The notes below the pieces were generated by a model, which worked only from the letters and a program-made list of their open reading frames with translations, had not been told where the DNA came from and ran no database searches. The position numbers and the translations under genes were made by a program. From positions 35,169,252 through 35,233,251 of the forward strand of contig OY482849.1 of assembly GCA_960531495.1 (NCBI GenBank): a DNA stretch of 64,000 nucleotides. The letters are read 5' to 3'. Source of the stretch: Zeus faber. Taxonomy: Eukaryota; Chordata; Actinopteri; Zeiformes; Zeidae. This document shows, piece by piece, positions 1 to 11,195 of the stretch (its first letter is position 1; each line of letters begins with the position of its first letter).

Positions 1-143
1 GATAACTTTCCCTGTACTGCCTCGGAACTTGCCGCTTTTGCTTTCTTTTGACCACCACTCAAAGTAGGCATCTCATCTGGGTTAGAATTTTGACCAGGAC
101 CCAGGTCAGAATCGGCACTTTTCCTTTTCAAATATTTATCCAT
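1..143 (-). CDS. N-terminus of hAT/ZBED-like transposase-type protein (partial)
   Basis: An ATG at 143-141 opens a frame that stays open for 47 codons to the window edge. It begins MDKYLKRKS and continues as a polar, Lys/Ser-rich segment. This short MDK-x-LKRK start followed by a disordered linker is typical of hAT-derived proteins of the ZBED5/SCAND3/GTF2IRD2-like group, in which a BED or TTF-type finger and the hAT dimerisation domain come later. Neither is visible here. It could be a live transposase, a relic or a domesticated gene. Confidence 0.4.
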   Translation of the reverse strand, partial: MDKYLKRKSADSDLGPGQNSNPDEMPTLSGGQKKAKAASSEAVQGKL

Positions 144-413
144 AGCTGTCGCACTTCTCGTCACCGTCACATTTATCATGCATCACTAATTCTGTTGTCT
201 TAATAAGGTTATTAATGCACTCCCTACTGCCACCCACTGATATGATATTACTCTACCAGCCACTACATTGCTGGCACCGGTGCTGAACAATTACGTGCAG
301 TGACTAAATAATATTTTTTTGGACCTATTAAGTGAATTTGCATATTTCCCACGGCACACCTGACGATCTCTCATGACACGGTAGCGTGCCATGGCACAGT
401 GGTTGAAAATCAC
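1..413 (-). mobile_element. hAT-type DNA transposon, 5' end (runs off window)
   Basis: Read on the minus strand, the stretch begins near 413 with a CAACCACTGTGCC-type terminus, followed by a segment rich in GTGCC repeats. This resembles the termini of hAT (Charlie-like) elements. About 270 bp further in, a reading frame opens at 143 and runs off the window. The far terminus and the catalytic domain lie outside, so completeness cannot be judged. The family call rests on the remembered look of hAT ends plus the frame described separately. Confidence 0.5.
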
Positions 414-429
414 TCCTTTAAGTGATAGT

Positions 430-783
430 ACGTTGGCGATCCCTGCACTTGGATTGCTATGGTAGTGGCTCTTCTTTTCTTGGATTGCTCCACTTTTTTC
501 TAAATACCCTTACAAACTCCTGATCTCCTGGTTTAATGGAACGAGCCGGTCCTTTGTGGACCTCTTGTTTTTTTTCTGTATAGTGACAGCATGATCATAA
601 TTTATTTTGTGCACAGTAGTTATTGGTTTTACGAAAGTTTACAAACCTTTTTCCAGAATTTCTGCCAGTCTTCTGCCCTTTGGCTGTCCCTTTGTACACC
701 TGTGCCGGCATGGGTCGACCTGTAAACATTTCATGCGGTCTTAGTTGTGTTTTTTTATTCATGCTTCCTCTATATGACATCAA
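430..783 (-). mobile_element. Endogenous-retrovirus-like integrase C-terminal remnant
   Basis: On the minus strand the frame from 783 to 595 contains LRPHEMFTGRPMP. This resembles the stretch between the integrase catalytic core and its C-terminal domain in retroviral-type Pol proteins. Further on, around 540-480, a broken PGDQEFVRVF-like stretch looks like the start of the C-terminal domain. Stops and frame changes interrupt it and no LTR is recognisable nearby. It is an old, non-coding relic. A Ty3-type element is the alternative. Confidence 0.45.
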
Positions 784-934
784 AGCAATTTGAAGTTTTT
801 TTTTTTTTTTTTTGTACAGGCCACATTTCTATTATATTCTATATATATATATATATTTTACTATTTACTTTATACATTATTATATTGGGAATTTGTATTG
901 CTGATAAAAATGTGCTGCTGCTAAAAAATTTGCA

Positions 935-998
935 CAATCTCTGCAGGCACTGCCACTTGCATGTGTGTGACAAATAAAAATCTTGATCTTGATGTTTC
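935..998 (+). mobile_element. LINE 3' tail fragment (CR1/L2-type)
   Basis: The segment ends GTGTGTGACAAATAAAAATCTTGATCTTGA. This matches the last bases of the long LINE at 12992-16517, which ends GTATGTGACAAATAAAAAATCTTGAATCTTGAATC. It is a short 5'-truncated copy with the same type of tandem 3' tail. Confidence 0.55.
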
Positions 999-1079
999 CC
1001 AGCAACTGTTTCATATCTCCAGTACTGTCTCATCTTCAAACCATGTTATCCAATGGCTGGCTCCCGTAGTACGCTGGGT

Positions 1080-1625
1080 AGGCATTGGGCCAGTCCTTCC
1101 AGATCCGTGGTTCCCCATGGGATTTAGTTGAGATTTTGTCATTTCACTAGCAGGGGAGCTGGTGTCCTGAGGCAGGCAAACCTGAACTGCTGGGGTGACC
1201 CGTCAGGACCAGTGTTGCATGAACTATTCCTTTTCCTGATTCCCTTTCCTCTGCTCTCATATTCAGTTTTGGCAGCGATTGTCAGTTCTCTCACTTCCTC
1301 CTCCCTTCTCTTTTTATCTTGCCATTCTTTCTTTGCAGTGGCTTCAATCTGCCTCTCAAGATCACCCATTTGTGCGAGGGTTTCATTGAATTCCATCTCA
1401 GCCTCTCCAAATTGAGTTTCCAAATGTTTATTCTTTTTTTGCGTTGTTTTTTTCTCCTAGATATCATCCACAGCTGTTTCCTTCTTTTGCACTTTTTGAT
1501 TCTTGCATATCATTTTTATCACCTTCAACTCCTTCTCCATCCTTAATCTGTTCCTTGACATGTCTCTCGTATCATGTTGTACCCCATTTTGCCCCTTTTT
1601 CTCTTGTATCTTTTTCCATTTCTCA
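1080..1625 (-). pseudogene. Degenerate coiled-coil, Gag-like reading frames
   Basis: Two minus-strand frames, 1625-1457 and 1423-1139, are rich in Glu, Lys, Arg and Gln and would form coiled coils (for example LERQIEATAKKEWQDKKRRE). They share orientation with the integrase-like remnant at 783-430, and the order fits a Gag-then-Pol element. The frames are short and broken, and are cut at 1628 by the Tc1 insertion. Assignment to a retroelement Gag is an inference; a host exon relic is possible. Confidence 0.25.
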
Positions 1626-1629
1626 TATA

Positions 1630-2786
1630 CAGTGGTGTGAAGAAGTGTTTGCCCCCTTCCTGATTTCTTATTTTTTTGCATGTTTGTCACACTTAAATGT
1701 TTCAGATCATCAAACAAATTTAAATATTAGACAAAGATAACACAAGTAAACACAAAATGCAGTTTCTAAATGAAGGTGCTTATTATTGAGGGGGGAAAAA
1801 ATCCAAACCTTCATGGCCCTGTGTGAAAGAGTGATTGTGCCCCCCCCCTGTTAAAACATAAATGAACTGTGCTTTATCACATCTTTAGAAAGCTGAGTTC
1901 AATTTCTCTAGCCACACCCAGGCGTGATTACTGCCACACCTGTTCTCAGTCAAGAAATCACTTAAATAGGACCTGCCTGACAAAGTGAAGCAGACTAAAA
2001 GATCCTCAAAAGCTAGACGACATGCTGCGATCCAAAGAAATTCAGGAACAAATGAGAAACAAAGTAATTGAGATCTATCAGTCTGTAAAAGGTGATAAAG
2101 CCATTTCTCTGGTGGTGATAGTGTGATGGTCTGGGGCTGTTTTGCTGCTTCAGGACCTGGAAGAATTTCTGTGGTAAATGGAACCATGAATTCTGCTGTC
2201 TACCAAAAAATCCTGAAGGAGAATGTCTGGCCATCTGTTTGGGACCTCAAGTTTAAGCGCGTTTGGGTTCTGCAGCAGGACAATGATCCAAAACACACCA
2301 GCAAGTCCACCTCTGAATGGATTAAGAAAAACAAAATGAAGACTTTGGAGTGGCCTAGTCAAAGGCCTGACCTGAATCCGATTGAGATGCTGTGGCGTGA
2401 CTTTAAAAAGGCGGTTCATGCTCGAAAACCCTCCAATGTGGCTGAATTACAACAATTCTGCAAAGATGAGTGGGCCAAAATTCCTCCATAGTGCTGTAAA
2501 AGACTCATTGCCAGTTATCGCAAACGCCTGATTGCAGTTGTTGCTGCTAAGGGTGGCCCAACCAGTTATTAGGTTTAGGGGGCAATCACTTTTTCACACA
2601 GGGCCATGTAGGTTTGGATTTTTTTCCCCTCAATAATAAACACCTTAATTTAGAAACTGCATTTTGTGTTTACTTGTCTTATCTTTGTCTAATATTTAAA
2701 TTTGTTTGATCTGAAACATTTAAGTGTGACAAACATGCAAAAAAATAAGAAATCAGGAAGGGGGCAAACACTTTTTCCCACCACTG
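1630..2786 (+). mobile_element. Tc1/mariner transposon, internally deleted, with both inverted repeats
   Basis: The element starts CAGTGGTGTGAAGAAGTGTTTGCCCCCTTCC-like and ends with its reverse complement, flanked by TA on each side (1628-1629 and 2787-2788), the normal Tc1 target duplication. The inverted repeats are about 160 bp (1630-1790 and 2628-2786) and differ at several bases. Inside are the first codons of a Tc1 transposase (ATG at 2022) and its C-terminal third (2123-2491), joined across a large deletion near 2118-2123. The copy cannot make transposase, but both ends needed for mobilisation in trans are present. Confidence 0.9.
2022..2491 (+). pseudogene. Tc1-like transposase, middle deleted
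   Basis: From 2022 the frame reads about 33 codons of the N-terminal helix-turn-helix start (MLRSKEIQEQMRNKVIEIYQ-like). It meets TGA around 2124, where the sequence jumps to the DDE catalytic C-terminus in another frame (2123-2491). That part keeps VMVWGCFAASG, then QQDNDPKHTS with the second Asp, and RPDLNPIEMLW with the final Glu. Most of the DNA-binding domain and the first catalytic Asp are missing. It ends in TAG at 2489-2491. Confidence 0.85.
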
Positions 2787-2789
2787 TAT

Positions 2790-5085
2790 ATGTGACCTAC
2801 CACAGCAAAAGCTGCCATCTCGCACATTTGTAAAATCGTCACGAGCAATAAGTTGAAAAAACCTTTCTTGAAGGGAAATGAGATTTTTCCAGATTCGTGT
2901 ACCCTTGTGGGTTTTTTTTTATCTCTCAACGTATTTTCAAAACCGAGTTTGATTTATAAATAGTAGAAAAACGTTGAACCGTGGAGTTAAATATTTCCGT
3001 TAGATGACATGGGGAAACGCAGTTCACTTACCAAGACGCTAAACAGCGCTTAACAACGACGATCGATGGTTTCCTTTAAACTAAGCGTCCAGGTGAAGAT
3101 CATTCCTCCATATTCCATGTGATATGAAGTCACAATGGGAAACTGTTTTGATAGAATTCAACCTTTAAATCGTACTACTTTTAAACACACGGAGCCATTG
3201 CTGTGAAACTGCGAAGAAGAAAAACCCTTTGCGTCACGCACCTACGTCACTTCCGTAAACAGACGGTTACGGAAACAGGCTGTTTCCGTCTCACTTGTCT
3301 GTGAAAACTTTCCTCTCCGTATCATTATGGATTTACGTGAAGCGTAAACTTAATCTGACCAGTGCAATAGATCCAAGGCAGTGTTAGAAGCGCGTACCGG
3401 ACTTCCTTTTCCGCGATGGTAATCAGTTCTCCGACTGCAACCTGGAGAACGACAGCGATGCTGAATTTGATTACTCCAGACTTGGAGAACATTTCAAACC
3501 GCCGATTTCAAACTTAATGTGATGATGAAACTGAATATTTTCAAGAACCACCGGAGGAGACCGACGATACGTTCGTTGTTGTTACAACAGAAGAAGTTGA
3601 TGAGGTGATGAAGTCCGTTGAGGTTGGTGACAGATTTTCAGATTTCAGATTTTCTGAGAATCATAATATTGATACAACTCTACATTTTGTTGTCTCCGTA
3701 CTTTTAAACTCAAAAATAATTCAACTTTTATCAAACATGTATATTCTTACTTTTGAATAAAATATTTTTTTCAAACAAAATTAGTTGTGTTGTTGGCACT
3801 GTTTTCGTGATTGGCCCATTCAGCAGTATGTTAATTAGCCTTGAGGCTTTGTTTGTCCTCCAAACCCATTTTCATTCTGGGAGCTGAGTGAACCTGGTGT
3901 GGGTAAAACTTTGGAAGTGATTATCTCACAGTTTGCCACACCCTTGTCATTAACAAGTCATAGCTTTAAAAATATTTGCTTGATTTGCACAAGTGATACC
4001 TTGTTTGGAAGCTCTGATTCTCCACTTTCAAATTATGCAAAAAATGTGAGCAGGAGGAAAGTACAATATGAATTTATTGTATTTGCCCCCCTTGTTCTCA
4101 CATTGTTCCCTTAACTCTTCCTCGCTCAGATGTAGACTCCATCTACTTGTTTTATTTTTGTGAGCTGAATTCCTAGACTCCTTACACGGTTAATTGCTTA
4201 TAGGCATTTACGCAAAGTAGGAAGGAGGTGGAGCTGTGATTTGTTGTTTTTTTTGTTATCATGTGCCTGACATGTTTTTTGAGTGACTAAGTTTGTCTTC
4301 CTGAATAATGTCAACACATGCATTTCCCTTTCTTTTTTTTTCCCTGCTTTTTAAAAAAAAATTTCATTGGGCTTATGGTCCTTAATCAAGATATCCATTT
4401 CCGCACACACATCAATGTCAAATGTTTCTTCCACTGGCCATGGGCCAGGATTATTTTTGGTTCTTTTAGTCCATATTTTGGAGCATTCCTGGATCTATTT
4501 TGATTATACTGGGGGTGTTGTTTTTTTAATATCTCGACAGCGGTTGACACCTCTTTCACGTCCATAATTTATTTAGCACTTCGTAATTCTCCCTACTGTA
4601 ACTACTCCTATAATAAAAGGTGTCTGCTTTTTAGAGGGGGAACTTTGTTTTATTACTCGAGTTTTTCAACTCTGCTGATCATTTTAGTTACATTATTATA
4701 GTCCTTTGTCTTTTGACACACTTGTAATCCACCAAGGATATTATAGCTCTCTAGCTATGGTGGTACAAACAGACCATGTTTCCAGTTCAAACAACGTGTA
4801 CGTTCAATAATCAGCCTCAATATTACAAACTTATTTCCAGACTCAAACAGGCCAGAGGTTATCTTTAACAGACTAGTGGCACGCAGGCAACAACCACCAG
4901 TTTCTCTCTCTCCGGCGGGCTCCAGTCCCTCACTGTATGTCCACAACGGTATCCATAGCAAAACTTCTTATGACCTGACACTGTTTGCGATCCATTCAGA
5001 CCTGTAAAAACATTTTCAAAGCGGCTGTTATTTCCCTTTTTACCTAGCTTTATATTTTTTTTCCTTTGTCTTTTCCTTTTTTAAT
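2790..5085. other. No recognisable gene; one weak acidic reading-frame relic
   Basis: This stretch is AT-rich and shows no convincing exon. At about 3385-3640 (+) a broken frame, interrupted by TGA codons, has an acidic composition with runs such as LENDSDAEFDY and EPPEETDDTF. That could be an old transposase N-terminus (piggyBac-type proteins have such acidic starts) or chance. Elsewhere I see only homopolymer T tracts. Confidence 0.35.
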
Positions 5086-5295
5086 TTACATTACATTACA
5101 TTTCATTTAGCAGACGCTTTTATCCAAAGCGACGTACAATTGTTCAATCACCGACGGACGCAGCCATCAGGAGCAATTAGGGGTTAAGTGTCTTGCTCAA
5201 GGACACTACAGCATGCTAGCAGGAGGAGCCTGGGATCCAACCAGCAACCTTTAGATCACTAGACCACCAGCTCTACCGCCTGAGCTACCATCCCT
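5086..5295 (-). mobile_element. tRNA-type SINE with L2-like 3' tail
   Basis: Read on the minus strand, the copy runs from GGGATGGTAGCTCAGG through an A-box-like TAGCTCAGGCGGTAGAGC and a B-box-like GGTTGCTGGTTGGATCCC. A central body (AGCATGCTGTAGTGTCCTTGAG) follows, and a tail with GGATAAAAGCGTCTGCTAAATG ending in ATGTAATGTAATG. The tail is shared with the L2 LINE copies at 12091, 19036 and 31623, so L2 machinery probably mobilised it. Other copies are at 32895, 39036, 52628 and 62941. Confidence 0.85.
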
Positions 5296-5869
5296 CATTT
5301 TGTGAGTACTCCTTCTCCACTAAATTAGTTCTTTGTTTGGAGAGTTAAATTTATTCTGGTCCTACCAGTATCACCAGGCAAGAACAGCAGACCCTTTCCC
5401 CACATGGAAATAAGCAAAAATGCTTAACTTGTTATTTTTGTTAAAGTGGCCACTCTTCGATCTGCAGGAAGGACCGAGGACACTGTGCCTGGAGGCACAA
5501 AAATATCCTCCTTTTCTGCCCTTTCCAATCCTGTTCATAATGCCAAATATGTGATGGAAAAAATCACCCTGGAGAAGAGGTCCTTTATTATAAAAAATAC
5601 CTGATTTTGTCTCTGCAGAGTAGATACATGGTGTCTTTATAATCTGTTCTTTATAATCTTTATAATCTGCATGTTTTTTTACTCAAGCAGAGTATTCCAA
5701 CAGTTTGACTGATTAATTGTGTTGTTTACCAAGTAGGCTATCTCTAGGAGTAGTATCTGGAAAGTATGGGTCACGCTGTCCCCCAGATCCTTAGCACACA
5801 ATAATAGTGAGACAATCCTGAACAGTAAGTAAATTTCCACTACATTGGACAAATAGAAGAAGAAGAAGA

Positions 5870-6105
5870 ACAATCTTTAATTATCACACAACACACCACA
5901 CTACAACACATGCACATGCTTTGGATGGTGGCTGGTGAATGAGGCCTCTGCATTTAACCCATCCTGGCTTGTGCTTCCTCCGGGGGGGCAGCCAGGAGCG
6001 GTGGGTAGCATTCGTTGACGTGCCCGGGGACCTTGTGATGAGTATCCATCGCTGGTCAGACGATGATGTAGTTCACTATGTAGTTGTAGATGTGTATGTA
6101 GTTAA
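5870..6105 (+). repeat. Interspersed repeat with CATCCTGGCTTGTGCTTCC core
   Basis: The block with the core CTCTGCATTTAACCCATCCTGGCTT, a GGGGGGCAGCCAGGAGC stretch and GACGTGCCCGGGGACC recurs at 35215-35345 and 63124-63240. At 63 kb it continues into a GAGCACGGGGAGAACATGCAAACT segment that is also at 39836 and 44456. It appears to be the 5' part of a composite non-autonomous element. The reading frame across it is not conserved between copies. Confidence 0.6.
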
Positions 6106-6404
6106 CTACATTGTGGTGGACTGTTTTTCTATTAGCGGAAGTTACACAGCGGATCAACTGCAGACAAGCTTTGCAGTTGCCGAGTGCACCGCTGCGCTAG
6201 GTATACTTGTTATGAAACTAGGCATACTAGTTATGAAATAATTTCAAATCAATAGGTGGGATAGTGCCATAATGCAAACAGCTGGTCATTATTGCCAATT
6301 AATCCTCTTTTTCAGGGATCAGCCTTTACTAAACATCCTAAATTCTAAGTGGCCTCTCTGATTTGTTTTATAATCCACTTGTCTCTTTCCCTTTCCTCTC
6401 TTAG

Positions 6405-7108
6405 GTTATCACAGAAAATGTCATCCTACCAACAGAGGAAAGAAACCTTACCCCTGTGAACAGTGTGGGAAGAGCTATAGTATATTAGGACATCTCAAAC
6501 GTCATCAGTTTACACACACAGGAGGGAAACCGTACACCTGTGAACAGTCTGGGAAGAGGTTTACGTCAAGGGCTAGAGTGAAAAGACATCAGCGTATGCA
6601 CATGGGAGACAAACGTTACCCCTGTGAACAGTGTGGAAAGAGATACACTACATTAGGACATCTCAAGCGCCATCAGCTTACACACACAGGAGAGAAACCT
6701 TACTCCTGTGGACAGTGTGGGAAGAGCTTTACCACTAGGGCCAAAGTAAAAATACATTGGCGTAGTCATACAGGAGAGAAACCCTACCCCTGTGAACAGT
6801 GTGGGAAGAGATTCAGTCATTCAGGAACACTCAAGCTTCATCGGTTTACACACACAGCAGAGAAACCTTACCCCTGTGAACAGTGTACGAAGAGCTTTAC
6901 GACAAGAGGTGATTTAAAAAAACATCAGCGTACACACACAGGAGAGAAACCTTATCTCTGTGAACAGTGTGGGAAGAGATTGAGTCGCTTAGTAACTCTC
7001 AAACTTCATCAGTTTACACACACAGGAGGGAAACCTTTCCCTTGTGAACAGTGTGGGAAGAGCTTTTGTTCTAAAAGTCATCTTGATAGACATCATCTTA
7101 GTTACTAA
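6405..7108 (+). CDS. C2H2 zinc-finger protein, terminal exon
   Basis: A pyrimidine-rich acceptor (TTTCCTCTCTTAG) ends at 6404 and the frame is open from 6405 to TAA at 7106-7108. It encodes eight tandem C2H2 fingers joined by TGEKPY-type linkers, with the repeated core PCEQCGKSF. Such arrays bind DNA in the nucleus, usually as transcription factors or repressors of repeats. Finger 2 has Ser in place of its second Cys (YTCEQSGKRF) and finger 8 ends HHLSY, lacking its last His, so both are probably unfolded or atypical. Upstream exons, which would carry any effector domain, were not found in the window. The orthologue cannot be named because such genes expand in each lineage. Confidence 0.85.
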
Positions 7109-7861
7109 TTAGAGGGACTGCACCACTGTGTAGAACATTGGAGCCTGAACTACTGGTAGCAGGTGAGAGCGGCCAAGTCTCTCCCCGGGCGCTGCACTGA
7201 GCGCCTTTTACATCATGGACCCATTAGAAAAACTTCCCAAAGAGCATGTGGAATGTTAAAATTGGATTACAGATAACATTGGCTGAATAGACCAAGGCAA
7301 TGATAGTTTTGTCTTTATTCTTGCGTTGTGACCTCGAGTACAAAACAAAAAAATAAGTCTCTGTTCTCCCTGTGTGAAGTGCAAAGTGTCAACTCAAAGT
7401 ACATCAGCGTAGTAACACAGGAGACAGATGGTACCACTGTCCAAGAGTTCCACCAGGTCATCACAGCTGCAGGAACATCATTTCATCCAAACTGGCAATT
7501 AAACCCTGCCTTGTGTTCTTTGTGCTGTTGAATATTAGTTCCATCCTAAGATTGAAGTTATTTTACAATGTAATCCTTCCGTAGAAGGTAAAAGCTGTTG
7601 TGTGTTGATATGATTGAACATGAACACTAGAGCTCCAAGTGTCACAGAGAGGGGTCAGCTGAGGTGCTGTCACCAGAGGATTAGTTTACAACTCTTCTCT
7701 TTTTGCTCCTGCTCTGCTTTGTGTTTTCCTTCAAAGAAACATTTGTTCAATCCTTCACTGCTTACAGCCTTAAATAGTTTGGGCTTTCAACAAAATGGCA
7801 GACACTCTGAACACATCCATTTTAATCATAGTAACTATTACTATTTGTGAAGGGTAATTCT

Positions 7862-8113
7862 AATTTCTTGTTTTTTTAATTCCTAATTTGTCTTTGTAAA
7901 TCAATGTTCTTCTAATCCTTCAATATTGTTGGAACATGTTTTTATTGTGTAATGTTTTTGTTGAGAAGAAGCATCGTATTTACAGACATTCTGACGGTTT
8001 CACTGCTTCTGTTTTAAACTGCTTACAAAACAGCATACCTGATGTAAACAATACTAAAACAACATGTCGGCCTGTTGTGAATATAAACAAATAAACCTTA
8101 GATGTGTAATATT

Positions 8114-8146
<33 letters not shown>

Positions 8147-8416
8147 TAAAACAATAAACAAAATACTTGATTGTTTAATTCATAATTTGTCTTTGTAAAT
8201 CATGGTTATTCTTGTACTTGAATATTGTTGAAACATTTATGTTAAATGTTCATGTAATTTATGTTTACATTTAAAAGGTTTTTATTGAGAATAAGCGTCG
8301 TATTTTACAGACATTCTGATGGTTTCACTGCTTCTGTATTAAACTGCTTATAAAACAATATACAATACTCAAACAAAATGTCTGCATGTTATTGTAAATA
8401 TAAACAGAGAAAACTA
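7862..8416 (+). repeat. Direct duplication of about 240 bp downstream of the zinc-finger exon
   Basis: Two diverged copies lie at about 7862-8098 and 8178-8416. Both contain AATTTGTCTTTGTAAATCA, CAATATTGTTG or GAATATTGTTG, ACAGACATTCTGAYGGTTTCACTGCTTCTG, and an ATATAAACA end. A TAA microsatellite separates them. They probably duplicate the 3' UTR or downstream flank of the zinc-finger gene. Confidence 0.75.
8106..8146 (+). repeat. (TAA)n microsatellite
   Basis: About a dozen AAT/TAA units lie between the two halves of the downstream duplication. Confidence 0.9.
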
Positions 8417-8454
8417 ATATGTATGAAAAATAAGAAATAATAATTCAAAAAGAG

Positions 8455-9245
8455 AATCAAAACGTTCAACCTCAGACATCTCCCTTCCCACCGCTATCCC
8501 TCCCTACGAGCGCTGCAAAGTTGCAGACGGGTAAATGATTATTAAGGGCGATCACAATCTCTCTCAAGAAAGAAAATAAAGGGGTGCCAAATCTTTTCAA
8601 ATTCCCCAATTTTATGCTTTCCAATGCAATGCTGTGTAGCAGTCTGCTTATCTAGCTTTTTGAATTAGATCTTCAAATTCCACCTGTTCTATCCTATTTC
8701 TCTTTCTCTGTGCTGCCTGAAAGGAACTAACATTTCCTCTTAAGTAAACCTTAAAAGTTTACCAAAGTAAACGAGTATTGTTTTTGTCATTAGTCTCAAA
8801 GAAAAATTGAATTTCTTTGTGTAAATATGTACAGGAAGCTAAGTTTGTAAGCAGTTGGGGGTTTAGCCTCAAAGTTCTCTCTGGTTTTCCTACAGTATCC
8901 CTCTCAAACCCAAATAAGGTTCCAGGGCAATGATCCCAGTATGATGATGCTATGACACTTGGCCTTACTTACGTACGGCATAAGTTTAGCAACCACCAAA
9001 ATAACAATTAATTCTTGTGTAAACATTATGGACCTGTGAATGAAAGGAATACTCCCTGCGGTAGGATTGAGAGTTCTCAACACATCCAACACATTTGTAT
9101 TATTTATATGTCTTCAAAAATTGGCTAGATTTGGCGGTAAAAATTCTTGCATTCGATGATTTATCCAGAGACTGGTCTAACACACAATTGAAGTCACCAC
9201 GAATTATCAAATTAAATTCTGATATATCAGGTTTTCAGATCAAAA
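8455..9245 (-). mobile_element. L1-type LINE remnant with internal deletion
   Basis: On the minus strand, 9240-9110 encodes an endonuclease-like stretch (NLIIRGDFNCVLDQ, the GDFN motif of APE-type endonucleases). Then 8890-8640 gives WRLNPQLL, a connector found after the endonuclease in fish L1-like elements, and YLRGNVSSFQ. The end near 8600-8540 resembles the last residues of an L1 ORF2. The reverse transcriptase core is missing and the frames are broken. It is a dead, internally deleted copy. Confidence 0.6.
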
Positions 9246-9249
9246 ACCT

Positions 9250-10485
9250 TCCTGTATCCTAATCTTGTTGTGGCAGTTTCGCCTGCCACACACCACCAAA
9301 GTGGCGTTTACAGGGATCTTTGCCACAGAGACACAGTAGACGGGGGTTGTAGACACAACAGTTTATTGTATAGAGTGGACTAGTTGGAATAAGCTCAGGA
9401 GCAGATGGACATGTGTCATGACAAGGGCTCCTCTCCTCGGTGTGTGTGGGGATGGGGGCTTTACCTGTTGCTCGTTAGACCAACCAACAAAACAGTTATG
9501 CAGCCCCTCTGCTCCTGGGCCCCAATTACCTAGACCCAAAATGGGTGTTGCTGTGCAAACGACACCATCCCCACACCACACTTGTATTGTAAGAGATAGC
9601 TCAAGCTGTATGCCTTCTTTAAATACCCACTGTCATATTAAAGTCACATACTGTAGCCTTAGAAATTATCATCATGAGGACTCATGATCATGCACCAGTT
9701 TATTTTATTTTTTATTTTTTTACCTGTGCTGTCAGCATGCTGGGCATACAACACAGTATTTGTGCCATTGCATCTAGGACAGAGTTAGTCTGCAAGTGGA
9801 GTTCAACTTCTCAACCTGCAATGCAACACTTTATTCATTCTTAAATCATCAAGAACTGCTGCAATAACTCTGTCCTGTGGACGATCTGTAGGACGACAAG
9901 AGCACAGTTTTTGTTATAGAAAACCATCACCAACCCCCCTCTTTGGAGAACTATTTATCATGTTTGGGTTTATAAGCAACTGATCAATACTCCAAGAGGA
10001 GGAGAGACACAAATAAACATGGAACCAAACAACATTTACACAAAAACATAAATATTGGACGACAACATGTATTGGAAAAACAGAGTTTTTCAATACAAGT
10101 TTTTCAGGAAGCAGCTAAACTCTATTGTTATAAATATGTATTTGTTATTCTATGCTTATCCCCCTTTGTGTTTTGTTTATACTTTTTATTTATAATCTTA
10201 CTGAACTTAATTCATCCCTGTTATGTATTCTGCTGTATCTCTGGAAGTTTCAGGTGAATTAGTTCATTTTTATTGTGGCCATAAAATAACAAAATGCTTC
10301 AGGTTCGGCAGGATGCTGCAGGTTCCCGCTCAATCTATTCTGGTACATTTTGGGTCAATATACCGACACACATGAAAGCCAGGTAATTCATTTTAGGTTG
10401 TTATGTTGTAATTCCTTAAGTGATCATGATATAAAGGGATTCCAAGATAAAAAAAATTCCCAGTAATTAAATACAGTAATTAAAT
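9250..10485. other. No recognisable gene
   Basis: I see no exon with splice sites and no retroelement motif. Short frames here have no family resemblance. The sequence around 9280-9600 has repeat-like character but no recognisable termini. Confidence 0.4.
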
Positions 10486-10489
10486 GTTG

Positions 10490-10620
10490 GTGTGTATGAG
10501 TTTTATTGCAGGTACAACAGAAAACAAGACATTAACAGCGAACAGGAAATGTATGTGATGAACAGGAGGGGGCCCAGGACTGCCCCTTGAGGTACTGTAC
10601 GCCTCCTCCTGCACGCCTGT
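10490..10620 (-). mobile_element. Short reverse-transcriptase fragment
   Basis: On the minus strand 10600-10540 reads PQGAVLGPLLFITYI, which resembles the conserved PQGSVLGPLLF motif of non-LTR reverse transcriptases. No catalytic YADD follows and no ends are visible. Confidence 0.45.
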
Positions 10621-10696
10621 GAATATTGTGGAGGTGGCCGTTGGGACCATGGATATAGAAACTGCTGTGTTAACTTGTATTGTGCACTGGTATTCA

Positions 10697-11195
10697 TATG
10701 CACCGAACCGCCACAAAAATTTAACCACTGACAGGTGAAGTGAATAACATTGCTCATTTCATTCCAGTGGCACCTGTCAAGGAGTGGGATATATTAGGCA
10801 ACAAGTGAACAGTCAGTTATTGAAGTTGGAAGGAGGTAAAATGGGAAAGCACAAGGATCAATTGTGGCGCTAGACGATTGGGTCAGAGCATCTCCAGAAC
10901 AGCAGGTCTTGAGAGGTGTTGCTGGTTTGCAGTGGTTAGTACCAACCAAAAGTGATCCTTGGAAGGACAACTGGTGAACCGGCAACAGGGTCATGGGGGC
11001 CCATGGGCTCATTGACGCGTTGCGTAGCCGCACACATCTTGCTGCGTACAGGGCTGTGTAGCTGCAGATCGGTCAGAGTGCTCATGCTGACCCCTGTCCA
11101 CTGTTGAAAGCACCCTCATTGGGCACGTGAGCGTCAGAACTGGACCATGGAGTGATGGAAGAAGGTGGCCTGGTCTGATGAATCATGTTTTCTTT
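10697..11195 (+). mobile_element. Tc1/mariner fragment of a second family
   Basis: The stretch contains ATATTAGGCAACAAGTGAACAGTCAGTT, GACGATTGGGTCAGAGCATCTCC and GTGGCCTGGTCTGATGAATCATGTTTTC. These are landmarks of a common fish Tc1-like element, the last being the WSDES catalytic region. There are small deletions and a larger gap around 11030. The sequence stops at 11195, before the rest of the DDE domain. Frames are broken. It is unrelated to the Tc1 copy at 1630. Confidence 0.65.
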
